Below are positions 44,007 to 53,193 of a stretch of DNA of 64,000 nucleotides, one piece after another. The translations under genes were made by a program, and so were the position numbers. This DNA is from JAEINY01 sp942490535 (GTDB lineage: Bacteria > Bacteroidota > Bacteroidia > Bacteroidales > Marinilabiliaceae): contig CALNXQ010000005.1 of the NCBI GenBank assembly GCA_942490535.1, positions 1,364,001 to 1,428,000 of the forward strand, written 5' to 3'. How positions within the stretch are numbered: the first letter of the stretch is position 1; every line of letters starts with the position of its first letter. The notes under the pieces were generated by a model. That model was not told the DNA's origin. It saw only the letters and a program-made list of their open reading frames with translations, and searched no databases.

Positions 44007-46418
44007 ATGGTCCAGAAAAGAAAGCCCACATCCCGAAAAGCACCGGTCAATAAAAAATCAAACGCTGTTAAAAAGAATACAGTAACCACCAATCGCAGTT
44101 GGAAAAAACGATTATTAGTCAGTGGATTTAAGCTTCTGGCTGCAGCTATAACTCTTTTTGCACTGTTTATTCTTTTTGTGTATTTAGGTTTGTTTGGGCG
44201 TTTGCCCAATGCACCTGAGCTTTCAAAGATTCAACACCATACTGCTTCTGAAGTATTTTCCAGTGATGGCCAACTGATGGGTCGCTATTTTGTGGAGCAT
44301 CGCGTGACCATTGATAACAGCGCCATTTCGCAAAATGTTAAAGATGCTCTAATTGCCACTGAGGATAGCCGTTTCTTTGAGCATAGCGGATTGGATTTTA
44401 TTAGTTTGGGGCGTGTGCTCTTTCGGACGGTGTTGCTGGGTGATCATACACAAGGTGGGGGCAGTACCATTAGTCAGCAGTTGGCCAAGAATTTATATCC
44501 CCGTAAAAAACATGGTTTTCTGAGTATGCCCGTGGCGAAGATTAAGGAGATGTTTATTGCTGCCCGATTGGAAGATGTGTATAGCAAGGATGATATCCTG
44601 ACGTTTTACCTCAATACGGTACCTTTTGGTGAAGATATTTTCGGTATTGAGATGGCTGCCCAACGCTTTTTTAGCAAAAAATCGGCGGGGCTCAACCCGG
44701 CTGAATCTGCCACTTTGGTGGGCATGCTGGCTGCAAATACCGCGTATAACCCCCGCATCAATCCCGAGCGGAGTAAAAAGCGGCGTAACATTGTATTGGA
44801 TCGCATGCAGGATCAAGGATTTTTATCCCGCAAAGAAACCATAAAGTGGATGGAACGTCCCATCGAGTTAAAGTACCGTAAAATTGACCATAATACTGGA
44901 GTAGCCCCTTATTTTCGCGAGAAAGTGAGGATTCAGGCCGAGAAAATTCTCAGTGATAATTATGGTGATGAATACGACTTATATTCCGATGGATTAAAAA
45001 TTATTACCACCATTGATTCACGTCTGCAAAGCTATGCTGAGGAAGCGGTGAATATTCAATTGAAGAATTTACAAGCTGAATTTGATAGCCACTGGAAGGG
45101 ACGAGAGCCGTGGGAGAAACATCCCAGAGTGTACCTGGATGCCGTGCGTCAGTCGCACCGTTATCAGGCGATGAAAAAAAGTGGTCAGAGTGATGAAGCC
45201 ATCTTAAAGCAGATGGAAAAAAAGGTGCCGATGAGCATCTTTACCCACAATGGTGAAAAAACGGTATCCCTGAGTCCGGTGGATTCGGTGAAACATTATC
45301 TGAAGCAGTTGAATACCGGTTTTGTGGCTATTGATCCCGCCAATGGTCATGTATTGGCCTGGGTCGGCGGCATTGATCACAAAAGTTTTCAATATGATCA
45401 CGTGACCTCTCAACGGCCGGTGGGCTCTACTTTTAAGCCCATTGTGTATACGGCTGCATTGATGCATGGGATGGAACCCTGTGATTATTTCTCCAATGAA
45501 CAGCGCGTATATGGAGATTACGATAATTGGTCGCCGGCTAATAGCAACGGCAACCATGAAGGCTATTATACCCTAAAAGGTGGGTTGGCCAATTCCATGA
45601 ATACCATCAGTGCGGAGGTGATTATGCGAACGGGCATTGGTGAGGTGATTGACCTGGCCGAAGCCATGGGCATTGATGGAGATATACCGGAGGTGCCTTC
45701 CATTGCTCTTGGAACTGCCGAATTATCCTTGATTGATATGGTAGGGGCGTATACGACCTTCGTTAACTATGGTCGTCCTGTTGAACCTGTTGGCTTATTA
45801 CGGATAGAGGATCGTCATGGAAATATTCTGTATCAGAATGAAGTTGATCCTGAAGGCCGCCAGGTGTATGATGAAACGGTGGCACATTTTATCATAGATA
45901 TGATGCGCGGAGTGGTTCAGCGTGGCACGGGGAAATCACTTCGGACGGTGTACGGCCTAAAAAGTGAATTGGCTGGTAAAACAGGAACCACTCAGGATAA
46001 TGCCGATGGCTGGTTCATCGGTTATTCACCTGGATTAGTGGCCGGTGCCTGGGTGGGGAACGATCAACCGTCCATTCGCTTTCGTTCCACCGCATTGGGC
46101 AGTGGGGCCCATACCGCCTTGCCGATTTTTGGCCGCTTCATGAAAAAGGTAGAAACCGATCGGCGTTTTTCTAATTATACGGCCCGGTCTTTTTATCCCA
46201 TGCCTGAAGATCTTAATAGAAGACTGGCATGTAGCGATTTTTCCATTGAAGATCCGGATAAAAATTTGTTTGAGCGATTTGTGGATACCTTTGACCGGCC
46301 TGATTCTACCAAATTAAAACGTCAAGAACAACGAAAAGAGCGACAGGAAGAACGTCAGAAAAAGGATCACAAAAACATTCTCCAGCGGATGAAGGATCTG
46401 TTTAAAAAGAAAGATTAG
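44007..46418 (+). CDS. Class A penicillin-binding protein (PBP1A-like)
   Basis: A bifunctional peptidoglycan synthase of 803 residues. A basic cytoplasmic head (lysine-rich, residues 1-35) precedes one membrane helix (FKLLAAAITLFALFILFVYL). The GT51 glycosyltransferase shows ATEDSRFFEHSG and GGGSTISQQLAKNLY near 115-170. The transpeptidase has SxxK in PVGSTFKPIVYTA near 475, SxN in NSMNTISAE, and KTG in LAGKTGTTQDNADGW near 657. A lysine/arginine-rich C-terminal tail (from about 770) is charged and probably disordered. It is followed by repeat array C, not by a clear terminator. Confidence 0.95.
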   Translation: MVQKRKPTSRKAPVNKKSNAVKKNTVTTNRSWKKRLLVSGFKLLAAAITLFALFILFVYLGLFGRLPNAPELSKIQHHTASEVFSSDGQLMGRYFVEHRVTIDNSAISQNVKDALIATEDSRFFEHSGLDFISLGRVLFRTVLLGDHTQGGGSTISQQLAKNLYPRKKHGFLSMPVAKIKEMFIAARLEDVYSKDDILTFYLNTVPFGEDIFGIEMAAQRFFSKKSAGLNPAESATLVGMLAANTAYNPRINPERSKKRRNIVLDRMQDQGFLSRKETIKWMERPIELKYRKIDHNTGVAPYFREKVRIQAEKILSDNYGDEYDLYSDGLKIITTIDSRLQSYAEEAVNIQLKNLQAEFDSHWKGREPWEKHPRVYLDAVRQSHRYQAMKKSGQSDEAILKQMEKKVPMSIFTHNGEKTVSLSPVDSVKHYLKQLNTGFVAIDPANGHVLAWVGGIDHKSFQYDHVTSQRPVGSTFKPIVYTAALMHGMEPCDYFSNEQRVYGDYDNWSPANSNGNHEGYYTLKGGLANSMNTISAEVIMRTGIGEVIDLAEAMGIDGDIPEVPSIALGTAELSLIDMVGAYTTFVNYGRPVEPVGLLRIEDRHGNILYQNEVDPEGRQVYDETVAHFIIDMMRGVVQRGTGKSLRTVYGLKSELAGKTGTTQDNADGWFIGYSPGLVAGAWVGNDQPSIRFRSTALGSGAHTALPIFGRFMKKVETDRRFSNYTARSFYPMPEDLNRRLACSDFSIEDPDKNLFERFVDTFDRPDSTKLKRQEQRKERQEERQKKDHKNILQRMKDLFKKKD

Positions 46419-46479
46419 ATTTTTATTTACGGTTTAAGTTGACCGGACAGAATGGTGGCACTGCTGCTTAAGGACTTGT

Positions 46480-46647
46480 CTTTGCAGTGTAAGGAGTTCC
46501 TTTTGCAGACATTTTACCTTTAAAGCAGCACGATGACTACTCTTTGTAGTCGGATGACTGGGTATTTGCACGTTCAGGACCCATTATTGCAGGTGAATGC
46601 CCTCTCTTTGCAGTGAAAAAGCTTTTTATTGCAGTCTATTTTGGTAA
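46480..46647. repeat. 21-bp tandem array C (eight units)
   Basis: Eight consecutive 21-bp units start at 46480, 46501, 46522, 46543, 46564, 46585, 46606 and 46627 without any indel. Each begins with a TTTGCAG-like anchor (CTTTGCAG, TTTTGCAG, AAAGCAG, TTTGTAG, ATTTGCA, TATTGCAG, CTTTGCAG, TATTGCAG); the remaining two-thirds is nearly free. A weaker ninth unit may lie at 46459. No open frame runs through. It fills the gap between the converging PBP and rlpA genes. Confidence 0.75.
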
Positions 46648-46666
46648 AAGGGGAGTGGTTCCGGAT

Positions 46667-47122
46667 TTATTGTTTCAGTAGGATAGCACTTGCTTCAATG
46701 TGATGATTGACCCTTAGGAAATTTTCCAATGTCTTTGGTTGAAGCGGGGCTAAAGGGTATTTGTTGAGCTGTGCCGGGATGACCTCAATTTTTACCCGAA
46801 CCGTTCCTTGTTGTAAGAATTCAAGTTCTTTAGCTGCTTTCTGGCTGACATCAATAATACGGCCTTTGATAAAGGGGCCCCGATCATTAATGATGACCAC
46901 CACCGTTTTTTGATTTTCCAGATTGGTGACTCTAACTTTTGTGCCAAAGGCTAATTGCTTGTGGGCGGCGGTCATTTTTTCATTGGAGAAAATTTCCCCA
47001 CTGGCCGTTTTGCGCCCCTCAAATTTGCTGGCGTAAAAGGAGGCTTCACCGGTTTGAGTGAAAGTTTGCGCTGCAACTACATTTCCCAGGTACATGACCC
47101 AAAATAGCAAGAGATACTTCAT
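46667..47122 (-). CDS. rlpA: RlpA-family septal/peptidoglycan protein
   Basis: A small exported protein of 151 residues with a signal peptide (MKYLLLFWVMYLGNVVAAQ) and one double-psi beta-barrel domain. The landmarks are GEASFYASKFEGRKTASGEIF, AAHKQLAFGTKVRVTN and INDRGPFIKGRIIDVSQKAAKEL. The catalytic-type Asp of the RGPF block is present. Some RlpA proteins are lytic transglycosylases on denuded glycan strands. It lacks the C-terminal SPOR domain found in E. coli RlpA. DUF502 lies 17 bp upstream in the same direction. Confidence 0.9.
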   Translation of the reverse strand: MKYLLLFWVMYLGNVVAAQTFTQTGEASFYASKFEGRKTASGEIFSNEKMTAAHKQLAFGTKVRVTNLENQKTVVVIINDRGPFIKGRIIDVSQKAAKELEFLQQGTVRVKIEVIPAQLNKYPLAPLQPKTLENFLRVNHHIEASAILLKQ

Positions 47123-47139
47123 GTGAGTATCGGTGTTGG

Positions 47140-47721
47140 TTAGCTAACTTTGGTGACACCGCCCGATACAATGAATTTCATCACATCGGCCGAATTGGCA
47201 TCAATGGGCTTGACGTTGGTGGCTGGTATCACGTACAATTCACCCAGAATGCCATAGGAGCTGGGTAGGTAAACGGCAATTTTGTCGTTTATTCCCAGAT
47301 CAATTAAATCAGTGGCGGTGATAAAACCCAATCGATGTAAGATGCCTGCCTGATCGAGTTGCACCAACACCGGTTTATCGAATTTGCGCTCTTTGCCCAC
47401 AAACGCCGAAAGTAAATCTTTTACCGATGAATAGATGACTTTAATTAAAGGGGCGCGCTTGAGCAGGTTATCAAATGCATTGGAAATAGGTGCTGTAATG
47501 AATCTCTGACCCAGGAAACCAACGAGGGTGACCACAATGACGATTATTAACAGGCCGATACCCGGAAAACTAATGTCTGAGAACGGGCCGTGTTTAAATA
47601 GTTCCAGATCGCGCAGCAGACCGTCTAACCAGATAAAGGCCACGACGAACACATAAATGGTGACCGCTATTGGCGCAACATAGAGTAATCCCTGGAAAAA
47701 TAGACGTGCCAGTTTTTTCAT
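47140..47721 (-). CDS. DUF502 family membrane protein
   Basis: A membrane protein of 193 residues with two hydrophobic segments (GLLYVAPIAVTIYVFVVAFIWL and GIGLLIIVIVVTLVGFLG). The conserved cytoplasmic RAPLIKVIYSSVKDLLSAFVG block and the YGILGELYVIPATNVKPID end follow. The family has no settled function. It shares a transcript direction with rlpA 17 bp downstream and the YjbR gene 36 bp upstream. Confidence 0.9.
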   Translation of the reverse strand: MKKLARLFFQGLLYVAPIAVTIYVFVVAFIWLDGLLRDLELFKHGPFSDISFPGIGLLIIVIVVTLVGFLGQRFITAPISNAFDNLLKRAPLIKVIYSSVKDLLSAFVGKERKFDKPVLVQLDQAGILHRLGFITATDLIDLGINDKIAVYLPSSYGILGELYVIPATNVKPIDANSADVMKFIVSGGVTKVS

Positions 47722-47757
47722 ATGGATAAAAATGATTTGTGCATAAAAGTAGTGAAT

Positions 47758-48111
47758 CTAATCGTTCAACAGCTCCATTCTGATTTTTTTTGGCAACCCG
47801 GCCACCACCATATCATAGGAATGGTCAATCCACTCCTTCAATTTATTATCCGGAACGGATCCATCTACTTCAATGGTATTCCAATGTTTTTTATTCATGT
47901 GATATCCGGGTTTCACGCAGCTATATTCCTCTCTTAACTCCACCGCTAATTCCGGATTGCATTTGAGGTTGAAGGTAAACTCACCATCCAGCCCGGTTAG
48001 TGTAAACATCTTACCAGCGACCTTAAATACAAGGGTGACTTTATCAAACGGAAACTCTTCGGTGACCTGGGCTTTGCTCAGGCAATATTCTCTGAATTCT
48101 TCAATGTTCAT
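47758..48111 (-). CDS. MmcQ/YjbR family protein
   Basis: A small CyaY-like-fold protein of 117 residues. The family stretches are FREYCLSKAQVTEEFPFDKVTLVFKVAGKMFTL, the basic-aromatic PGYHMNKKHWNTIEVDGSVPDNKLKEWIDHSYDMVVAGLPKK, and no signal peptide. The fold has been proposed to bind DNA; the role is unknown. The 227 bp between it and the yraN gene downstream of LD-carboxypeptidase show no feature I can support. Confidence 0.92.
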   Translation of the reverse strand: MNIEEFREYCLSKAQVTEEFPFDKVTLVFKVAGKMFTLTGLDGEFTFNLKCNPELAVELREEYSCVKPGYHMNKKHWNTIEVDGSVPDNKLKEWIDHSYDMVVAGLPKKIRMELLND

Positions 48112-48338
48112 GGTTGTGTATCTCTAAAGTCTAATTTTTTTTAAAGATAGATGTGGATAGCTTCACTTTGCGAATCAATAAAATTAGGTGTTTTAGGCTA
48201 TAAAAAGAGATGAGTAAATAAATTAAAATCGACTAATTGTGTATCAGTATTAGGCACAAAAGCCGGTTCTATATCAACCTATTTCCATTTATTTCCGAAT
48301 AATGATGAGTGATTTGCTATTGTTAAACCAGCAACCTT

Positions 48339-48701
48339 CTATAGTAAGGGATGAAATGCTTCTTCGATGTGTTCAATTTCCCAATTGTCACCTCGGGGCA
48401 TCACCGTCACCACATCAAAGCGCACTTCGTCCTCTATATCCTTTTCGATAATATAAGCTTCAGTGGCTTCTACGATGAAACGTATTTTTGAATCGGTAAT
48501 GGTTTCCTTAGGATGTTCCCAGCCATCGGATGTCCGGGTACGTACTTCCACCGCAATTAATTTTTCATTCAGTCGGACAAACAAATCCACTTCTTTCTTA
48601 TTGTAGTGCCAGTTTCGATCCAGGATTTCATACCCTTTTTGAGCCAGGTAATTGGCCGCGATGGCTTCACCTGTCTTGCCCAGTTCATTGTGTTCGGCCA
48701 T
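48339..48701 (-). CDS. yraN: YraN family (UPF0102) nuclease-like protein
   Basis: A restriction-endonuclease-fold protein of 120 residues from the ATG at 48701; an upstream ATG at 48737 would overlap the LD-carboxypeptidase gene and is less likely. The family order is visible: GEAIAANYLAQKGYEILDRNW, KKEVDLFVRLNEKLIAVEVRTR, then WEHPKETITDSK. The nuclease (D/E)xK position reads ExR, so activity is uncertain. With this start it lies 11 bp after the LD-carboxypeptidase gene and is probably co-transcribed. Confidence 0.9.
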   Translation of the reverse strand: MAEHNELGKTGEAIAANYLAQKGYEILDRNWHYNKKEVDLFVRLNEKLIAVEVRTRTSDGWEHPKETITDSKIRFIVEATEAYIIEKDIEDEVRFDVVTVMPRGDNWEIEHIEEAFHPLL

Positions 48702-48712
48702 GGTTTGATAGT

Positions 48713-49615
48713 TTAAAATGCAAGAGTGCAATGACAATTAGTCGCTGTGAGGGTCACCCGTTTTCCTAGTACTAAAGGTTGATTCAAATGGTCATGACCA
48801 GCCGGGAAATCAAAAACAACCGGATAATCATAGTCTTCTACGGCGGCTTTAATAATTTCCTGTGCTGAGAAACCATATGGTGTTTCACTGTCTTTCATGT
48901 CTGAAAACTGGCCAACTACCAAGCCACTCAGCTTACTCAAAAAGCCACTGATTCGCAGGTTTTGCATCATGCGGTCCAGATGGTATAAGTATTCCGACAG
49001 GTCTTCAATAAAAAGGATCTTGCCTTTGGGATCAAAATCGTAGGCGGTGCCCCGCAAGCTATAGATCAGAGATAGGTTACCACCTACTAAAATACCATCG
49101 GCTTCCCCGTTTCGGTTCAGTTTATTAGGGGCAATTTTATAATCTGGCAGTTGCCCCTTTAGCATGGAAAAGAGGTTGACGATATCCTGATCATCGGCCG
49201 ATTTTTTGGCAAAGTTTTTAGGCATGGGGCCATGAATGGAAGCCACGCCCAGGCGGTTTTGTAAACAGGCATGCAGGACGGTAATATCACTAAACCCTAC
49301 AATCCATTTGGGATGTTCTAAATAATGTGTGAAATCAATCGCATCAATGATGCGAATGGTGCCATAACCGCCGCGTGCACAAAAGATGGCATCGATATCG
49401 GTACGGTTCAGCATCATCTGCAAATCGGAGGCCCGGTGGTGATCGTTGCCGGCATATTGGTGAAAGGTGTTTTTTACATGATCACCCAGTACTACCCGGT
49501 AACCCATCGCTCCCAGGAATTTTTCAGTATAATGGATCACTTCGGTATCCACTTTGCCGGCAGGGGCCACAATACCAATGGTCGCATTTTCTGTAATAAA
49601 TTGTGGAAATATCAT
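48713..49615 (-). CDS. LD-carboxypeptidase (S66 family)
   Basis: A serine peptidase removing the terminal D-alanine from tetrapeptides during peptidoglycan recycling. The 300 residues have the S66 pattern: IGIVAPAGKV at the start, CARGGYGTIRIID, the nucleophile serine in WIVGFSDITVLHA near 105, the Glu in LFIEDLSEYLYHLDRMM, and the His in FPAGHDHLNQPLVLG near the end. There is no signal peptide, in keeping with a cytoplasmic recycling enzyme. Its gene is divergent from metG, with a 234-bp spacer holding a hairpin. Confidence 0.95.
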   Translation of the reverse strand: MIFPQFITENATIGIVAPAGKVDTEVIHYTEKFLGAMGYRVVLGDHVKNTFHQYAGNDHHRASDLQMMLNRTDIDAIFCARGGYGTIRIIDAIDFTHYLEHPKWIVGFSDITVLHACLQNRLGVASIHGPMPKNFAKKSADDQDIVNLFSMLKGQLPDYKIAPNKLNRNGEADGILVGGNLSLIYSLRGTAYDFDPKGKILFIEDLSEYLYHLDRMMQNLRISGFLSKLSGLVVGQFSDMKDSETPYGFSAQEIIKAAVEDYDYPVVFDFPAGHDHLNQPLVLGKRVTLTATNCHCTLAF

Positions 49616-49724
49616 GACGATATAGTTTTGGCAATTTTAGAAACGGCCTTTGTTAAGTGACAAACGACCAATAAAAAACGATACATCCCTTTGGGAAATC
49701 AGCATTCGAAACAAATTGTTTGGT

Positions 49725-49769
49725 TATCTTTGTGAAGTTAATAAAAAGCCCTGAATGGTTCAGGGTTTT
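49725..49769 (+). promoter_or_regulatory. metG leader: -7 element and immediate hairpin
   Basis: TATCTTTG at 49725-49732 fits the Bacteroidota -7 element; no good -33 lies 19 bp upstream. A few bases after the expected start there is a hairpin (CCCTGAA, loop TGG, TTCAGGG, plus a G-T and A-T pairs, 49745-49769). It is followed by TTTTATTTC, like an intrinsic terminator. It lies about 80 nt before the metG start and between divergent genes, so no upstream transcript needs a terminator here. Confidence 0.5.
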
Positions 49770-49849
49770 ATTTCATTAAAATTGAAGTAATCTCTTTAGT
49801 TTAGTCAAGCAAATAAGGGATTTCATCCATAAAAACAAAGACCAATACA

Positions 49850-51892
49850 ATGAAGCAAACCGGGAATTATAAAAGGACCTTGGTGACCACTGCTCTGCCA
49901 TATGCCAATGGACCGGTACACATCGGTCACTTAGCAGGTGTATACGTGCCAGCTGATGTGTATGTACGCTACCTGCGCATGAAGGGAGAGGACGTGATCT
50001 TAATCGGTGGTTCTGATGAGCATGGGGTACCCATTACACTAAAGGCAAAAAATGAAGGTGTAACGCCTCAGGATATCGTTGATAAGTACCATGGAATTAT
50101 TAAGGATTCGTTTGAAAAGTTTGGTATCACCTTCGATGTTTATTCCCGGACAACTACAAAAACACATTACGAGACGGCTTCTGAGTTCTTTCGCACTTTG
50201 TATGAAAAGGGTGAGTTTATTGAAAAAGAGTCGGAGCAATATTACGATGAAGAGGCCAATCAATTTCTGGCCGACCGATACATTACCGGTACTTGTCCAC
50301 ATTGCAAAAGTGAAGGCGCTTATGGCGATCAGTGCGAAAGTTGCGGTACATCGTTGAACGCCACCGATCTGATTAATCCAAAATCCATGGTGAGTGGAAG
50401 TACGCCCGTTGTACGCTCGACTAAACATTGGTATTTACCCTTGGATAAACACGAACCTTTCTTAAGAGAATGGATTCTGGAAGGACATAAGGAATGGAAA
50501 TCCAATGTGTATGGTCAGTGTAAATCATGGATTGACATGGGATTGCAGCCCCGTGCGGTGAGTCGTGATTTGGATTGGGGCGTACCCGTACCGGTAGAAG
50601 GGGCTGATGGAAAAGTATTGTATGTCTGGTTTGATGCACCGATTGGATATATTTCTGCCACTAAAGAATTAACGCCCGAATGGGAGAAGTATTGGAAAGA
50701 TCCGGAATCACGCATGTTGCATTTTATTGGAAAAGATAACATCGTTTTTCACTGCATTGTTTTTCCATCCATGTTGAAAGCGGAAGGCAGTTACAACTTA
50801 CCTGAGAATGTGCCGGCCAATGAGTTTCTGAATTTGGAAGGCGATAAGATTTCTACATCGCGTAATTGGGCCGTTTGGTTGCACGAATATTTGGTGGATT
50901 TTGCCGATAAACAGGATGTATTGCGATATGTGTTAACGGCGAATGCACCGGAGACAAAGGATAACGATTTTACCTGGAAGGATTTCCAGGCGCGCAACAA
51001 CAATGAGTTGGTGGCCATCCTTGGTAACTTTGTTAACCGGGCCATTGTATTGACCCAAAAATATTATGAAGGTGTTGCTCCGGCTGCCGGCGAGATGACT
51101 GATTTTGATCGGGAAACCTTAGCTGAAATTCCGGCTATCGTGAAGCGTGTGGAAGCCTCGCTGGATCAATTCCGTTTCAGGGAAGCGGTGAAAGAAGCGA
51201 TGAACCTGGCCCGTTTAGGTAATAAATACCTGGCCGATATGGAGCCCTGGAAATTAATAAAAACAGATGCGGAGCGCGTTAAAACCATCATGAACATTGC
51301 CTTGCAGATCACGGCCAACCTGGCTGTTTTGATGGAGCCTTTCCTGCCATTCACGGCCTGTAAGATGCGTCAGATGATGAATCTGGGTAATTTGAATTGG
51401 GACGATTGTGGCAGGGTGGATCTGATTGAAGCCGGTAAAGTAATTAACGCACCTGAGCTTTTGTTCGAAAAAATAGAGGATACTACCATTCAGGAGCAAT
51501 TAGATAAATTAGTGGCCACTAAAGAAGCCAATGAAGCCGCCAATTGGCAAGCAGAGCCATCCAAAGAGAACATCCAGTTTGATGATTTCATGAAAATGGA
51601 TATCCGGGTGGGTACAATTCTGGAGGCCGAAAAAGTGGCGAAAACCAAAAAGCTATTGAAGCTTAAAGTAGATACGGGTATTGATCAACGTACTGTAGTT
51701 TCAGGTATTGCTGAGTTTTTTAAACCGGAAGAGATCATTGGTAAGCAGGTGAGTATCCTGGTGAATCTGGCACCTCGTCATATAAAAGGTATTGAGTCAC
51801 AAGGCATGATCTTGATGGCCGAAGATGTAAACGGTGAGTTAGCATTCGTAATGCCAGGGAAGACGATTCAACCAGGTTCCGAAATACGATAA
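49850..51892 (+). CDS. metG: Methionyl-tRNA synthetase
   Basis: MetG charges tRNA-Met. The 680 residues include the class I signatures: HIGH as YANGPVHIGHLAG near 20-32, and KMSKS as DKISTSRNW near 337. The zinc knuckle is CPHCKSEGAYGDQCESCG near 147-164. An anticodon-binding helical domain follows, then a C-terminal Trbp111-type tRNA-binding domain (FMKMDIRVGTILEAEKV, HIKGIESQGMILMAED). The length and C-terminal domain match the dimeric form. A terminator follows. Confidence 0.98.
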   Translation: MKQTGNYKRTLVTTALPYANGPVHIGHLAGVYVPADVYVRYLRMKGEDVILIGGSDEHGVPITLKAKNEGVTPQDIVDKYHGIIKDSFEKFGITFDVYSRTTTKTHYETASEFFRTLYEKGEFIEKESEQYYDEEANQFLADRYITGTCPHCKSEGAYGDQCESCGTSLNATDLINPKSMVSGSTPVVRSTKHWYLPLDKHEPFLREWILEGHKEWKSNVYGQCKSWIDMGLQPRAVSRDLDWGVPVPVEGADGKVLYVWFDAPIGYISATKELTPEWEKYWKDPESRMLHFIGKDNIVFHCIVFPSMLKAEGSYNLPENVPANEFLNLEGDKISTSRNWAVWLHEYLVDFADKQDVLRYVLTANAPETKDNDFTWKDFQARNNNELVAILGNFVNRAIVLTQKYYEGVAPAAGEMTDFDRETLAEIPAIVKRVEASLDQFRFREAVKEAMNLARLGNKYLADMEPWKLIKTDAERVKTIMNIALQITANLAVLMEPFLPFTACKMRQMMNLGNLNWDDCGRVDLIEAGKVINAPELLFEKIEDTTIQEQLDKLVATKEANEAANWQAEPSKENIQFDDFMKMDIRVGTILEAEKVAKTKKLLKLKVDTGIDQRTVVSGIAEFFKPEEIIGKQVSILVNLAPRHIKGIESQGMILMAEDVNGELAFVMPGKTIQPGSEIR

Positions 51893-51912
51893 AACAAAGT
51901 GTCTATAAATAG

Positions 51913-51943
51913 AAATGCCGGTCTTTAGAACCGGCATTTTTTA
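51913..51943. terminator. Bidirectional terminator
   Basis: The arms AAATGCCGGT and ACCGGCATTT enclose CTTTAGA, with a T-run after. It lies between converging metG and the HU-SPOR gene. Confidence 0.88.
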
Positions 51944-51962
51944 TATTTGTGAATTGCGTAAC

Positions 51963-52895
51963 CTATCGTTGTGTTAAAATCCAAACCGTATCAAAATTTG
52001 GTTTTTTACGGTAGTTATTAAGAGCCGAAATGGCAGTCGTTTTGTCAGAATATCCATTGATGGCCACTCTAAAACTGTGATTTCTGCTCTCCAGTACAAA
52101 TGCCTCGTCTTCGCCCAGTGCGGCCACTTGTTTCAGAAACGTTTCAGCTTGATCTTGTTTTTTAAAACTGCCGGCAATGAGAAAATAGATGTTTTTCTCC
52201 ACAGGTGCCTGCACTTCTACTTGATTGGGAGTCTCTTTTTCCACAGCGGGTATATCAAGAGGAAGAGCTTCAAGAGGCCCGGTGTTCAATTCGTTGGAAA
52301 GAAAGGAAATGGAACTGGCCGAGTTGAATTGTTTAAATTTAGTTGAATCTTTTACTTCGGTAGAAACAATGAATAACCCAAAAAACAAGGCAATTGTAGC
52401 CGCAATGTGTTTTTGTGACAGTGGCCGTAACAGACGCTTCACATGCTTATTAGGAGGAGCCGGACGGTGCATCGGCACTGACGGAGAAAAATGGAAGGAT
52501 GTTAATCCGAAGGCATCTGGCAAAAAACTTTCATTTTTGCTGGCCGTAAATTGAAGATGTCCTAAAGCATCTTGTTTGAGCTCTCCGACGTTATCAATAA
52601 CTGATGTTTCCCCTTTTGAAGTATTTTTAAGAATGCGTTTTGCAAATTGTTCTACCTCCAGTTTGGCTTCCTGATAGGACGTTTTTTCATACTGAGCCAA
52701 AGCAGTAATCAGTAATCCATCGTTATGTGTCAAACTTCGATTAAAACCGATTTCTTTGCATGGCGGCATAAAGATGTTTTTGTCCACATCCAATTCTGCG
52801 CCTTTGTTGTTGGCCACAAAACCACCCAATTCCGGTACAATAACGCAATCATGCGAATAAAGCAATCTGCTGATATGTTTCGCTACTCTTGTCAT
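51963..52895 (-). CDS. HU-CCDC81-SPOR domain protein
   Basis: A Bacteroidota-specific protein of 310 residues. Two HU-CCDC81 domains fill the N-terminus (HISRLLYSHDCVIVPELGGFVANNKGAEL, then EKTSYQEAKLEVEQFAKRI to about 110). One membrane helix follows near 180 (IAATIALFFGLFIVST). The C-terminal SPOR domain starts near 235 (NIYFLIAGSFKKQDQAETFLKQV) and ends with VWILT. The layout suggests a protein spanning the inner membrane, with HU-like domains inside and peptidoglycan binding outside. The role is unknown. The 298-bp gap to galE shows nothing I can name. Confidence 0.88.
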   Translation of the reverse strand: MTRVAKHISRLLYSHDCVIVPELGGFVANNKGAELDVDKNIFMPPCKEIGFNRSLTHNDGLLITALAQYEKTSYQEAKLEVEQFAKRILKNTSKGETSVIDNVGELKQDALGHLQFTASKNESFLPDAFGLTSFHFSPSVPMHRPAPPNKHVKRLLRPLSQKHIAATIALFFGLFIVSTEVKDSTKFKQFNSASSISFLSNELNTGPLEALPLDIPAVEKETPNQVEVQAPVEKNIYFLIAGSFKKQDQAETFLKQVAALGEDEAFVLESRNHSFRVAINGYSDKTTAISALNNYRKKPNFDTVWILTQR

Positions 52896-53193
52896 AACTG
52901 CAAAATTACATAATTTTGTCCATAAGTATTAATCTTTCTTTGAACAGCTGTTGGTAAATTGTTGAAAAAGCAAGGATCTTTATTATTAGGAAATTCTTCC
53001 CTGTTGATGATCTGTTGCTAATATACTAAATCAATCAGGAAAAGTCCATCTATATAAATTCAAATTATTACTTTTACAGCTCGTTTAACGTAGAAACGAA
53101 CATGAAGCAATGGAATATTTTTGAAATTATCAGATTTTCCTCTTCATTGTGAGTTCCATCCATGTCATAAATGGATGAAAAAAAGCTGAATTA

